A program made the translations under genes and the position numbers. Below, in pieces: positions 6,350-12,929 of a DNA stretch of 49,501 bases. Under the pieces are notes generated by a model. The model was not told the DNA's origin. It searched no databases and worked only from the letters and a program-made list of their open reading frames with translations. Source of the stretch: a virus; the IMG/VR virus record IMGVR_UViG_3300050821_003650, positions 1-49,501 of that record; one strand, given 5' to 3'. Within the stretch, counting starts at the first letter, position 1. The number at the start of each line of letters is the position of its first letter.

Positions 6350-7582
6350 ATGAATGGCAAATATGCAGCAGTAGTGGGGACAGTCGCCATGGCGCTTGTC
6401 GTGCTCGTTTTCATCGCTCAACACGGGGCAGGGGTTCCGATTATGGGCCTAGTGGTTGCTATGACGCTCTATAACATCGGTGGTTTGATCGGGGGACGCT
6501 ATTCGCTCACCAAGTCAATCAGGCAAAACTACGAGACGATCAAGGCGGGGGTGCCGATGCCTCGTCTGAGCTATCGCCTTCAATCGGCGGCGATGTGGAT
6601 CGCCATTGGATCTGCTCTGTACTACTTCGTGGGGACGGTGGGGAAACGGCTGCTGATGTTGGTTGTCGGCATGTCGTTTGCGTCCCTCGCCATCGCCGGC
6701 CCTCCGACGCATGCCTACGATGTCATTGGTCGCACTCCGGTAGAAATCGATGCACGGTTTTCGGTGAATATGGACCAGGCCATGCGTGATAGAGCTAATT
6801 TCCACGTTCACAATCTGAACGCCGAAGAGCTGGGCAGCTTGGCGTTGCTTTATCGGCATTCCAGGGGTAATACAGACGGGATATTGCGAATCATGGCTGC
6901 AAGTGTTGATGCCGAAGGACTCACGCGAGTGGCCGCGGCGTTTGGTCAAGAGGCCACGATCGCGGCAATTAAGAAGTATGCAAAGCCGTCCGTAGCATTG
7001 GAGTTTGCATCGCTGCCGATGAAGCCGGTGATAACTCCCTCGATCCTAAAGTCCATGCCCAGTCTTGGCCAGATATCAATGAGCAAGGGCATGTACGGCG
7101 GCCGTATGTTGCTGGTAGTCCCACCGAACACCGGCATGACCATCTACGAAATTTACCTGTCCTACCGTAGTGCGCAAATGGGAAGTCTCAGTGTGGGAGC
7201 GGCAATAACTGAAGCCGGAATCTTTGCTGCGGGCGACCTTATGCTTGCCAGCGCTGCCGGGGAGAGTGTTGGATGGTGCTTCAATGCATGGCTGAACAGC
7301 ACATTCCCTGACGTCACTCCGGCAATCGGTGATGCGATCGGCAATATCGTGGATCACCTTGCCAGTGCGTATGCGAATGGGATTTTGGCCCCCACGGTGC
7401 CTAATATGGGTTCGCTTTCATACGGTTTGAATCGTGAGATTTACCAACTGGCGGACGAGGGCTCTGGCATGCCTTGGCTCTCCTTGGGGGACTGGTCGAC
7501 TTATTCCGACGGGGCTTGGTACTACTTCGATATGACCTCTGGCACATGCGAAGGGACCGATTCCTGCATTCAACCGTACTGA
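6350..7582 (+). CDS. Unknown membrane protein, 410 aa, lone transcription unit
   Basis: ATG 6350 follows GGGGAAGGACC, a strong ribosome binding site. Three hydrophobic segments lie near residues 5-25 (VAMALVVLVFIAQHG), 28-48 and 82-115 (LMLVVGMSFASLAIAG), the last possibly cleavable. The remaining ~290 residues are polar with hydrophobic helices. The C-terminus is acidic and has two cysteines (GTCEGTDSCIQPY), which suggests an exported or periplasmic domain. No family is recognised. The gene is visibly less GC-rich than its neighbours and has its own terminator, so it looks like an acquired moron-type gene. Surface exclusion or host modification is only a guess. Confidence 0.65.
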   Translation: MNGKYAAVVGTVAMALVVLVFIAQHGAGVPIMGLVVAMTLYNIGGLIGGRYSLTKSIRQNYETIKAGVPMPRLSYRLQSAAMWIAIGSALYYFVGTVGKRLLMLVVGMSFASLAIAGPPTHAYDVIGRTPVEIDARFSVNMDQAMRDRANFHVHNLNAEELGSLALLYRHSRGNTDGILRIMAASVDAEGLTRVAAAFGQEATIAAIKKYAKPSVALEFASLPMKPVITPSILKSMPSLGQISMSKGMYGGRMLLVVPPNTGMTIYEIYLSYRSAQMGSLSVGAAITEAGIFAAGDLMLASAAGESVGWCFNAWLNSTFPDVTPAIGDAIGNIVDHLASAYANGILAPTVPNMGSLSYGLNREIYQLADEGSGMPWLSLGDWSTYSDGAWYYFDMTSGTCEGTDSCIQPY

Positions 7583-7603
7583 TATTTCGGTGAGCCTCCG
7601 TTT

Positions 7604-7627
7604 ACGGCGCTTTCGGGCGCCGTTTTT
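7604..7627 (+). terminator. Intrinsic terminator after the membrane protein gene
   Basis: ACGGCGC (7604-7610) pairs perfectly with GCGCCGT (7617-7623) around a 6-base loop and runs into TTTTT. It ends the transcript of the 410-aa gene and insulates it from the next promoter. Confidence 0.8.
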
Positions 7628-7688
7628 CTTGCCTATCGACCGTTCGTCGGTCCCTCGAAATAGATAGACATTTGCCTTTACTTTGCGC

Positions 7689-7717
7689 TTGACAGGCGGA
7701 CGCCATGCGCATATATT
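7689..7717 (+). promoter_or_regulatory. Strong sigma70-type promoter
   Basis: TTGACA (7689-7694), a 17-base spacer and TATATT (7712-7717) match the consensus at 6/6 and 5/6. It lies downstream of a terminator and in front of a nine-gene run. The predicted start near 7724 leaves a short leader with the AAAGGA ribosome binding site for ATG 7753. Confidence 0.75.
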
Positions 7718-7742
7718 CATATCTGAGCGATAGGGATATGAA
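7716..7742. promoter_or_regulatory. 8-bp inverted repeat over the promoter start, candidate operator
   Basis: TTCATATC (7716-7723) and GATATGAA (7735-7742) are perfect inverted copies with an 11-base spacer. The left arm overlaps the -10 box and the right arm lies in the leader. This is the usual place for a repressor dimer. The regulator encoded at 5194 is the obvious candidate protein. The dyad could instead act as a leader hairpin. Confidence 0.5.
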
Positions 7743-7752
7743 AGGAACTGCG

Positions 7753-8436
7753 ATGGGCTTCAAATTGGACCGAGCTTTCTTCCGACCCAAGGGCGCCGTT
7801 CCGGCGATCGATATGCCTGAACTGGGCGTCGAGGTCTTCTACCTCACCGAAAAGACGGCCGCGGGAGAGCGCTGCACCGTGAAGGCCTTCGCCGGCAAGC
7901 GCTCGAAGCCGGACATTTACTGCCGTTACCGCAGCGCCGAGCGCGCCGAGGCGGCGGTGGCCGAATGGATCGCCAGCCTGAAGGGCAGGGTGGCCGAAAA
8001 GGTCGCCGCGAAGAAGGTGGCGAAGGCCTGGGAACACGGCCTGAGCGCGGGCGACGTCTTCTACTGCTCCTGGGGCTACGACCAGACCAACATCAACTAC
8101 TACGAAATCGTGGCCGTCAAAGGCAAGTCGGTCGAAGTGCTCGAGCTGCAACAGCAGTCGGAAGCCACGGGCTACATGACCGGTAACTGCGTTCCGATCC
8201 CGGGCAAGTACCGCGAGTTCGCCGACTACGAAAGCGAAGCCAGCAAGGCGCACAAAGAGTCCCGCGGCTACTACCTGTCCAAGGTGCCGGCGCCCCGCAG
8301 GATGATCCCGCAGCGCGGCTACAACGGCGAGCCGACCCTTTCGGTCTACTCGTTCGCGAGCGCGCATCTGGTCAAGCCGGTGGAAGTCCAAGGCGTGAAG
8401 TGCTTCAGCCCGAAGGGCTGGACCGCTTACGCGTGA
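7753..8436 (+). CDS. Conserved phage/plasmid protein of unknown function, 227 aa
   Basis: ATG 7753 is chosen because AAAGGA stands 7 bases before it and the promoter start lies at about 7724. The in-frame ATG at 7705 is upstream of that start. Residues 1-70 include RYRSAERAEAAVAEWIASLK, and the second half has SAGDVFYCSWGYDQTNINYY followed by EIVAVKGKSVEVLEL. The latter is a beta-domain pattern seen in many phage and plasmid hypothetical proteins. It is the first gene of the operon, so probably the most expressed. No enzymatic motif is visible. Confidence 0.65.
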   Translation: MGFKLDRAFFRPKGAVPAIDMPELGVEVFYLTEKTAAGERCTVKAFAGKRSKPDIYCRYRSAERAEAAVAEWIASLKGRVAEKVAAKKVAKAWEHGLSAGDVFYCSWGYDQTNINYYEIVAVKGKSVEVLELQQQSEATGYMTGNCVPIPGKYREFADYESEASKAHKESRGYYLSKVPAPRRMIPQRGYNGEPTLSVYSFASAHLVKPVEVQGVKCFSPKGWTAYA

Positions 8437-8462
8437 CCCGAATCAATTCACAGGAACCGAAA

Positions 8463-8738
8463 ATGAAGACCTACGCATTTCGTTTTACCGCCCGTAAGGC
8501 CGACTTCTACAAGTCAGGCGGGGTCGGCATCGTCTTTGGTGCGGCCAACACGGTGTTCGCGGAGGAAGTCAAGGAATGCACGCTGGCAGAGGCCGTGGCG
8601 TACTTGCCTGTCTTTTCGGCCGCTTCCCCCGCTCCCCACGCGGCGTATTTCGCGATGGCCGACCGACATGTTCGCAAGCCGGCCGGGTATGACAAGGCGA
8701 CCAGCAAGAACGTGTACAAGCCGATGGCGGCAGCATGA
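8463..8738 (+). CDS. Hypothetical protein, 91 aa
   Basis: ATG 8463, preceded by CAGGAAC. Contains RFTARKADFYKSGGVGIVFG, and the C-terminus is basic. No family is recognised. The stop overlaps the next ATG. Confidence 0.55.
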   Translation: MKTYAFRFTARKADFYKSGGVGIVFGAANTVFAEEVKECTLAEAVAYLPVFSAASPAPHAAYFAMADRHVRKPAGYDKATSKNVYKPMAAA

Positions 8739-8980
8739 GCCAAGCACCCGACACCAAGCCCGGCTTCTACTACGTGAGCGTGGTCAAGGGCAGCGGCGAT
8801 TACCGCCTGCTGAAAGGCCCCTTCCAGAACGATCACGCCGGGGCGCTGGCGGCGGTCGACGCGGCGAAGGGCAGGGCGCTCGAACTGGATCCGCGCGCGA
8901 GCTGGTACGCCTACGGAACCTGCCGCACCGAGGAAGACATGGGGCCCGGGATTCTCGACAAGATGGAGGCAACGCAATGA
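8735..8980 (+). CDS. Hypothetical protein, 81 aa
   Basis: ATG 8735 (ATGA overlap). The N-terminus KPGFYYVSVVKGSGDYRLLK and following residues GPFQNDHAGALAAVDAAKG resemble small phage proteins with a YYVSV...GPY..H..AL pattern. Function unknown. Confidence 0.55.
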   Translation: MSQAPDTKPGFYYVSVVKGSGDYRLLKGPFQNDHAGALAAVDAAKGRALELDPRASWYAYGTCRTEEDMGPGILDKMEATQ

Positions 8981-9282
8981 GCGCGCGCACCGAAAAGCTA
9001 GACCGCACCCTCGCCCGATTGTCCGCGCAAAGCGCCATTGGCGGAACAGCATCGCACCCAAACACGTGGGCCGTGATCTTCGCCGATGTCTTCGATTCCG
9101 ACGGCATCAAGATTGGCCATTGCGCGACCAGCGGATACCACGATCATGCGTGGACCTTCTACCCACGCGATGAAAGCCGGCGCAAGTCAGACGGTTTCGG
9201 CAAAGATCCGGTGTGCTGCCTTCCGGTGTGGGCGAAACGTGCCGGTGCACATTGCGTAATCGACGGAAGCTACAACTCGTGA
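8977..9282 (+). CDS. Hypothetical protein, 101 aa
   Basis: ATG 8977 overlaps the previous stop. The central part reads HPNTWAVIFADVFDSDGIKI and GHCATSGYHDHAWTFYPRDE, with several His and Cys residues that could bind a metal. No known family. Confidence 0.5.
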   Translation: MSARTEKLDRTLARLSAQSAIGGTASHPNTWAVIFADVFDSDGIKIGHCATSGYHDHAWTFYPRDESRRKSDGFGKDPVCCLPVWAKRAGAHCVIDGSYNS

Positions 9283-9292
9283 GGGTGAAAGC

Positions 9293-9595
9293 ATGAAATC
9301 AGCAAATCTTTTCCGGATCAAGCAGCCCGACGGCTCGATCGTCGAACAGGAACCGGTCATCGGCGGCTGGTACGTCGGGTACGGCTGGACGCCGCCCGTG
9401 AGCCTTCAGGACGACGGCACGCTGGGCCCGCTGTCCGCAGTGCTCGCCGAACCGGACTCGACCCAGGACGGCGCGATCGCCCAGTACGTGGGCGACGGCG
9501 AGTTCTACGCAGAAGACTGGGGCGTGTCCCGCGACGAACCGACCCGGATGCAGGACTACGATCACATCGTTTTTTCGCATCAGGGAAGGCTGTGA
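9293..9595 (+). CDS. Hypothetical protein, 100 aa
   Basis: ATG 9293 has the ribosome binding site GAGGGTGA. The protein is acidic and beta-rich (GGWYVGYGWTPPVSLQDDGT). Function unknown. Confidence 0.55.
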   Translation: MKSANLFRIKQPDGSIVEQEPVIGGWYVGYGWTPPVSLQDDGTLGPLSAVLAEPDSTQDGAIAQYVGDGEFYAEDWGVSRDEPTRMQDYDHIVFSHQGRL

Positions 9596-9631
9596 ATCGA
9601 TGGCGGCCATTTCATTCACTAGGGTGAATTC

Positions 9632-9913
9632 ATGAAAACAGCAATTGCAGGTTTGGGATCCCAGATGAAATTCCTGGACGGAAGTCCGGTGCCAGACGAT
9701 TACTCCAAAGCGGTTGCGAAACTTGTGCGCGAAGCTGCCGATGGCGACCCCGGCGAGGAAAACGAGCCTGTCCGCGAAGACGAACCGACCGAACAGGATC
9801 GCTGCGCGCACCGCTGGGTCTACACCGGCACGCAATACGGTGGTGATGACGAGAGCTATCGCGGCGAAGGCCGCTGCTACTGCGAACTGTGCGGCGCCGA
9901 TGGGGACGCATGA
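9632..9913 (+). CDS. Hypothetical acidic protein with possible zinc site, 93 aa
   Basis: ATG 9632 follows AGGGTGA. The middle is very acidic (DGDPGEENEPVREDEPTEQD). The C-terminal third has Cys, His and a C-x-C-x2-C motif (GRCYCELCGADGDA) that could form a zinc ribbon. The function is unknown. Confidence 0.55.
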   Translation: MKTAIAGLGSQMKFLDGSPVPDDYSKAVAKLVREAADGDPGEENEPVREDEPTEQDRCAHRWVYTGTQYGGDDESYRGEGRCYCELCGADGDA

Positions 9914-10107
9914 TCTACTTCATCCGGCGCCACAGCGGCCGCAATCGCGACGTGTGGCGCACGATCCTGGTCAGGGGCGACGCGATCGCTGCTTACGGCC
10001 GCTATCTGCGCTTGGCGGCCGATTTGCGGGAGGGCAGTGTGCAATGGTGGCTGAACGGCGAGCTGAATCAGGGTGTGTACTCGGGGCGCAACCGAACAAG
10101 GTGGTGA
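9910..10107 (+). CDS. Hypothetical protein, 65 aa
   Basis: ATG 9910 overlaps the previous stop. Reads IYFIRRHSGRNRDVWRTILV then YGRYLRLAADLREGSVQWWL. Small, basic and tryptophan-containing. No family is known. Confidence 0.5.
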   Translation: MIYFIRRHSGRNRDVWRTILVRGDAIAAYGRYLRLAADLREGSVQWWLNGELNQGVYSGRNRTRW

Positions 10108-10108
10108 C

Positions 10109-10288
10109 ATGAAAAAACGCAAGAGCAGGGCAGGGCGCCCGACCGATCCGCCGATGGCAAGCCGCGGCCGCCCGGTGAACGTCTACTTGGACGAGCACTA
10201 TCGGAACCTGGCGCGGCGCGCCGGCCGGGGAGGCGGCATGTCCGCCGGCATCCGGCTCGCGCTCGATCGCCTCGGAAATAACCAGTAG
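10109..10288 (+). CDS. Small ribbon-helix-helix-like DNA-binding protein, 59 aa
   Basis: ATG 10109 follows AAGGTGG. After a very basic N-terminus (MKKRKSRAGRP), residues 20-59 (RPVNVYLDEHYRNLARRAG, then SAGIRLALDRL) show a beta strand followed by two helices, as in Arc/CopG proteins. It is the last gene before a structured RNA element and could regulate it or the promoter region. That link is inferred. Confidence 0.55.
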   Translation: MKKRKSRAGRPTDPPMASRGRPVNVYLDEHYRNLARRAGRGGGMSAGIRLALDRLGNNQ

Positions 10289-10324
10289 CTTTAGTAAGGT
10301 ACCAGGATATTCGGGGACTGACTT

Positions 10325-10501
10325 GCATTGAGGTCCCGTTTCGGGGCAGAATTACGCATTGAAGTCCGGGACACCGGCCGTAGGCAGCGGCGCGGATTCC
10401 ACGTCAAATCAGTACGCTCGAGAGAGGGCGGGTTCCGCGAAAGCGGACCCTGCCACTGATTCAGGGCTGCCGGCCCGTCCTCCCTCGAGCGGGGAGTTTT
10501 T
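10325..10501 (+). ncRNA. Structured RNA with two mutually exclusive folds before the replication genes
   Basis: No gene fits 10289-10570. Fold 1: GGCC(GTA)GGCAGC (10376-10388) pairs with 10466-10475; AATCAGT (10407-10413) pairs with ACTGATT (10455-10461); a GAAA-tetraloop hairpin spans 10430-10450. A terminator follows at 10480-10501. Fold 2: a 17-bp stem pairs 10416-10432 with 10474-10490 (15 Watson-Crick pairs, one G-U, one mismatch). It encloses two hairpins, 10434-10447 and 10448-10466 (CCCTG/CAGGG). The long stem uses the left arm of the terminator. Upstream, GCATTGAGGTCC and GCATTGAAGTCC (starting 10325 and 10356) form an imperfect direct repeat. It could be an attenuator, antiterminator RNA or small RNA. 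No known riboswitch class is recognised. Confidence 0.5.
10480..10501 (+). terminator. Intrinsic terminator of the structured RNA
   Basis: CTCCC (10480-10484) pairs with GGGAG (10492-10496) around a 7-base loop and is followed by TTTTT (10497-10501). The stem is only 5 bp. Its left arm is also used in the alternative 17-bp stem, so termination may be conditional. Confidence 0.5.
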
Positions 10502-10570
10502 GGAAAGTGAATCCCCGTAAGTGCCATACGCGGCGCCTCAACTACGCCGCTTTCGTTCGCCGGTGACGTC

Positions 10571-10825
10571 ATGGACCGGCACACGTTCGAAGCTTCGCTG
10601 GCCTACCTGGCAGCGACTTCGAGCCTGCCAGAGGCCCGCAGGATCGCCGTGAAGGCGATCGCGCTGCGCGACCGCACCGAAGACCCTGACCCGGATGCAA
10701 GAGCGCGCCTGAACGCGCTACAGGCGGCCGCACAGCTGCGCATCGCGGCCCTTTGCACCGTCATCGAATGGGCTGCCGATTACTTGGCGGCCGAAGCCAT
10801 GCTTTCCGCGGGAGGAAAAAAATGA
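10571..10825 (+). CDS. Hypothetical helical protein, 84 aa
   Basis: ATG 10571. Nearly all helical (FEASLAYLAATSSLPEARRI; LNALQAAAQLRIAALCTVIE). No family. It ends with GGAGGAAAAAA, which is the ribosome binding site of the replication initiator gene, and overlaps that gene by 4 bases. Confidence 0.55.
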   Translation: MDRHTFEASLAYLAATSSLPEARRIAVKAIALRDRTEDPDPDARARLNALQAAAQLRIAALCTVIEWAADYLAAEAMLSAGGKK

Positions 10826-11724
10826 GCTTTGCGTACATGAAGCTTTACACGGGCGATTACCTACGCGACACGCGCCACCTCACTCCGCAAAAGCATGGGA
10901 TCTACCTGCTGCTGCTGATGCACTGCTGGGATCAGAAGGGCCCGGTCCCGCTGGACGAACAGGAAATCGCCGGCATCGCGAACTGCCGGTCAGCGGACGA
11001 AATTGATGCGCTGCGGTACATCCTGAAGAAGTATTTTTCACGATTGGAAGATGGTTGGTACCAGAAGCGGATGCAAGAAGAAGTTGCGGCCGCAGAACAC
11101 TACGCGATGTGCCTGTCAGAAGCAGGAAAACGCAGCGGAAAAGTGCGAAAAGCGCGGTCCGTCGTTCGTGCCAAATCAAGGACTGGCGCGGCTTTCGAAC
11201 CAGGGTTGAACCTGGGTTCAACCGAGGTTGAACCTCGGTCGGTAACCCCAACCCCAACCCTATCCCTAAATCCAAAAGAAAAAGACACTACCTTGTCCGC
11301 TGCGCGGACGACTGAGTCCCCCAAACTGACGCTGACAGGGGAACCAGAAACCCGGCGCCAGGCGGCTAGGGTAGGGCCGTTGCCGGGCTTCGACCGGTTC
11401 TGGAAGGCTTACCCCCACTACACCGGCCGATCATCGCGTAAGGACGGCGCCAAGCTCTGGCTGGACCTGAAGCTCGAGCCCGTCGCGGACCTGGTGCTGG
11501 CGGTGCTCGACGAGGTCAAGCGGGCCGATGATTTCACCCGCGAGGGGGGCCGCTTCGTGCCGGCGGCCGAACGATGGCTGAAAAAGCAGCTGTGGGCCCA
11601 GGACACGCTGGGGACCACGTCGAGCGAGCACCGCGCGGCCGAGCTGGTCGAAATGGGCGAGCGCGTCCTGGCCGAAGAAAGGGAGAAGGCGGAGGCCAGG
11701 CGCAAGGTGAAGGCGGCCGCATGA
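10822..11724 (+). CDS. DUF1376-type replication initiator / replisome organiser
   Basis: 300 aa. ATG 10822 follows a near-perfect Shine-Dalgarno (GGAGGAAAAAA). Residues 1-85 (FAYMKLYTGDYLRDTRHLTP, then KHGIYLLLLMHCWDQKGPVP) are the winged-helix type DUF1376 domain typical of phage replication proteins. A low-complexity linker around residues 110-190 follows. The C-terminal part (FDRFWKAYPHYTGRSSRKDG) is a DnaD/primase-loader-like helical domain. These proteins bind the phage origin and recruit host helicase. The linker DNA contains iteron-like repeats (11194-11238), as in lambda O. The next gene overlaps by 4 bases and could be a helper. Confidence 0.8.
   Translation: MSFAYMKLYTGDYLRDTRHLTPQKHGIYLLLLMHCWDQKGPVPLDEQEIAGIANCRSADEIDALRYILKKYFSRLEDGWYQKRMQEEVAAAEHYAMCLSEAGKRSGKVRKARSVVRAKSRTGAAFEPGLNLGSTEVEPRSVTPTPTLSLNPKEKDTTLSAARTTESPKLTLTGEPETRRQAARVGPLPGFDRFWKAYPHYTGRSSRKDGAKLWLDLKLEPVADLVLAVLDEVKRADDFTREGGRFVPAAERWLKKQLWAQDTLGTTSSEHRAAELVEMGERVLAEEREKAEARRKVKAAA
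11194..11290. other. Candidate replication origin: four 11-bp iterons and an A-rich tract
   Basis: Inside the initiator gene, TTCGAACCAGGG (11194-11205), TTGAACCTGGG (11206-11216), TTCAACCGAGG (11217-11227) and TTGAACCTCGG (11228-11238) are head-to-tail repeats of consensus TTSAACCNNGG. The period is about one helical turn. From 11243 to 11277 the + strand has almost only A, C and T, ending in the A-rich tract 11268-11290, an unwinding-element-like feature. The arrangement of iterons plus A-rich DNA in the initiator gene is that of lambdoid origins. Function is inferred. Confidence 0.5.
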
Positions 11725-12161
11725 ACCCGTCCGACGTTTCCACGCTGGCCAAGGCGCTGGAGGAAATGGCCGACGCCCTGTGCGTCAAAGCCCCCGGCAA
11801 AGCAGGCCTGGGCGTGTGGCTGCGCGTCTTGCAGCACCAGCCGATCGGAAAGGTGATCGATGCGGTCGACGAGTGGGTCCGCACCAAACCCAAGATGCCG
11901 ACGCCAGCCGATATCCTGGGCGTCCTGAGCAACCGCGTGTCGAGCAAGATCGAAGCGCATTCGGCCACTCGGCAGGCGATCGCCCATTTCGAGCGCCCTG
12001 CGCCTGGCTCGATCGCGCACGCCACCTACCTCGCCAGTTTTCGTCGCATCAGCGATTGCTTGCCGGATCTGCGCCGGCCATCCCTTGCGCTGGATTCAGA
12101 AGCAGCGCGGGAAGCGCAGGCCGAGCGCGCGGCGATCGCCGCGCAGGACGAGCCGCTGTGA
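11721..12161 (+). CDS. Phage replication-associated protein, possible helicase loader, 146 aa
   Basis: ATG 11721 overlaps the initiator gene by 4 bases. The protein is helical, with KAGLGVWLRVLQHQPIGKVI and a motif RTKPKMPTPADILGVL. The K/W-x-PTPADI/LL signature is common in phage proteins encoded next to initiators that may load helicase. It lacks a P-loop, so it would not be a DnaC-type ATPase. The assignment rests mainly on the position. Confidence 0.45.
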   Translation: MNPSDVSTLAKALEEMADALCVKAPGKAGLGVWLRVLQHQPIGKVIDAVDEWVRTKPKMPTPADILGVLSNRVSSKIEAHSATRQAIAHFERPAPGSIAHATYLASFRRISDCLPDLRRPSLALDSEAAREAQAERAAIAAQDEPL

Positions 12162-12838
12162 TTCACTACCATGGCACACCGATCACGCCGCGGCACCAGC
12201 TGTACCGGATGGCTGGGCGCCACTTCTGCGTTTCCTTCGCGCGTCCGGATGACTTGGAGCCGTGTCTTTCAATCGGCCAGTCGGTGATGCTCGACAACGG
12301 CGCCTTTTCGGCCTTCACGCGGGGCGAGCCGTTCGACCTGGATGCCTACGTGAAATGGGTTGAACCGGTTCTGGCGCATCCGCACTGGGCCGTGATCCCG
12401 GACGTGATCGACGGCAGCGTGGCCGATCAGGACAGGATGATCGCGCAGTGGCCACGGTCGTACCGCGACCTGAGCATGCCGGTGTGGCACCTGGGGCTGC
12501 CGATTCAATACCTGCTCGAGCTTGCGCAGCGGTTCCCGCGGATCTGTTTCGGCTCGAGCGCCGCTTATTGGGACGTCGGATCGGACGCCTGGTGCGGTCG
12601 CATGGACGAGGCTTTCAACGCGCTCGCGCAGCGCCATCACGGTTTGCCTTGGGTGCACGGCCTGCGAATGCTGGGGATGGCTGGCTTGCGCTGGCCCCTC
12701 GCCTCTGCGGATTCGAGTAACGTCGCGCAAAACCACACCCGGACCGGATGCGCCGAATGCATGGCCGCGGTGCTGGATAGCACCCAATGCCGGACTGGCT
12801 GGAAGCAGATCGAAACGCAGCAAAGGATGTTTGCATGA
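12158..12838 (+). CDS. TGT/DpdA-like (queuine tRNA-ribosyltransferase-like) phage protein
   Basis: 226 aa starting at GTG 12158 in a GTGA overlap. Residues 40-75 carry SVMLDNGAFSAFTRGEPFDL and later WAVIPDVIDGSVADQDRMIA. The region PVWHLGLPIQYLLELAQRFP is followed by FGSSAAYW and WVHGLRMLGM, and the end of the barrel has ASADSSNVAQNH. This order (nucleophile-like Asp, barrel strands ending in D, VHG strand, DSS strand) is that of phage TIM-barrel proteins related to tRNA-guanine transglycosylase. Relatives exchange guanine for 7-deazaguanine in tRNA or in DNA (DpdA). No preQ0-synthesis gene is in the window and substrate is unknown. A tRNA-like element begins 5 bases after the stop. Confidence 0.6.
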   Translation: MIHYHGTPITPRHQLYRMAGRHFCVSFARPDDLEPCLSIGQSVMLDNGAFSAFTRGEPFDLDAYVKWVEPVLAHPHWAVIPDVIDGSVADQDRMIAQWPRSYRDLSMPVWHLGLPIQYLLELAQRFPRICFGSSAAYWDVGSDAWCGRMDEAFNALAQRHHGLPWVHGLRMLGMAGLRWPLASADSSNVAQNHTRTGCAECMAAVLDSTQCRTGWKQIETQQRMFA

Positions 12839-12843
12839 TTACC

Positions 12844-12911
12844 GGTCGCGTCAAGGCGAGGGCAGGGCTTTCAATCCCGGCGCCCCGCGGGTTCGACTCC
12901 CGCCGCGACCT
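12844..12911 (+). tRNA. tRNA-like element without D-arm (possible Glu-UUC-like anticodon)
   Basis: A perfect 7-bp acceptor stem pairs GGTCGCG (12844-12850) with CGCGACC (12904-12910). The T-arm is perfect: GCGGG (12887-12891), loop TTCGACT, CCCGC (12899-12903). The anticodon arm can be drawn with CAGGG (12863-12867), loop CTTTCAA, TCCCG (12875-12879), with one A-C mismatch and a G-U. This would give anticodon UUC. Only 12 bases remain for the D-arm, so it is missing. Discriminator T 12911 is not followed by CCA. Total 68 nt. It may be a degenerate tRNA, a tRNA mimic or part of an attachment site. Confidence 0.5.
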
Positions 12912-12929
12912 CACCGGCTGAACCACCCG

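Noticed and set aside
10291-10584. Minus-strand frame of 97 codons over the structured RNA
   Set aside because: Its composition is low-complexity, no ribosome binding site or promoter precedes it, and the RNA stems explain the sequence better.
11780-12157. Upstream extension of the TGT-like gene frame
   Set aside because: This part is the out-of-phase shadow of the 11721-12161 gene. The GTG at 12158 with GTGA overlap gives a normal start.
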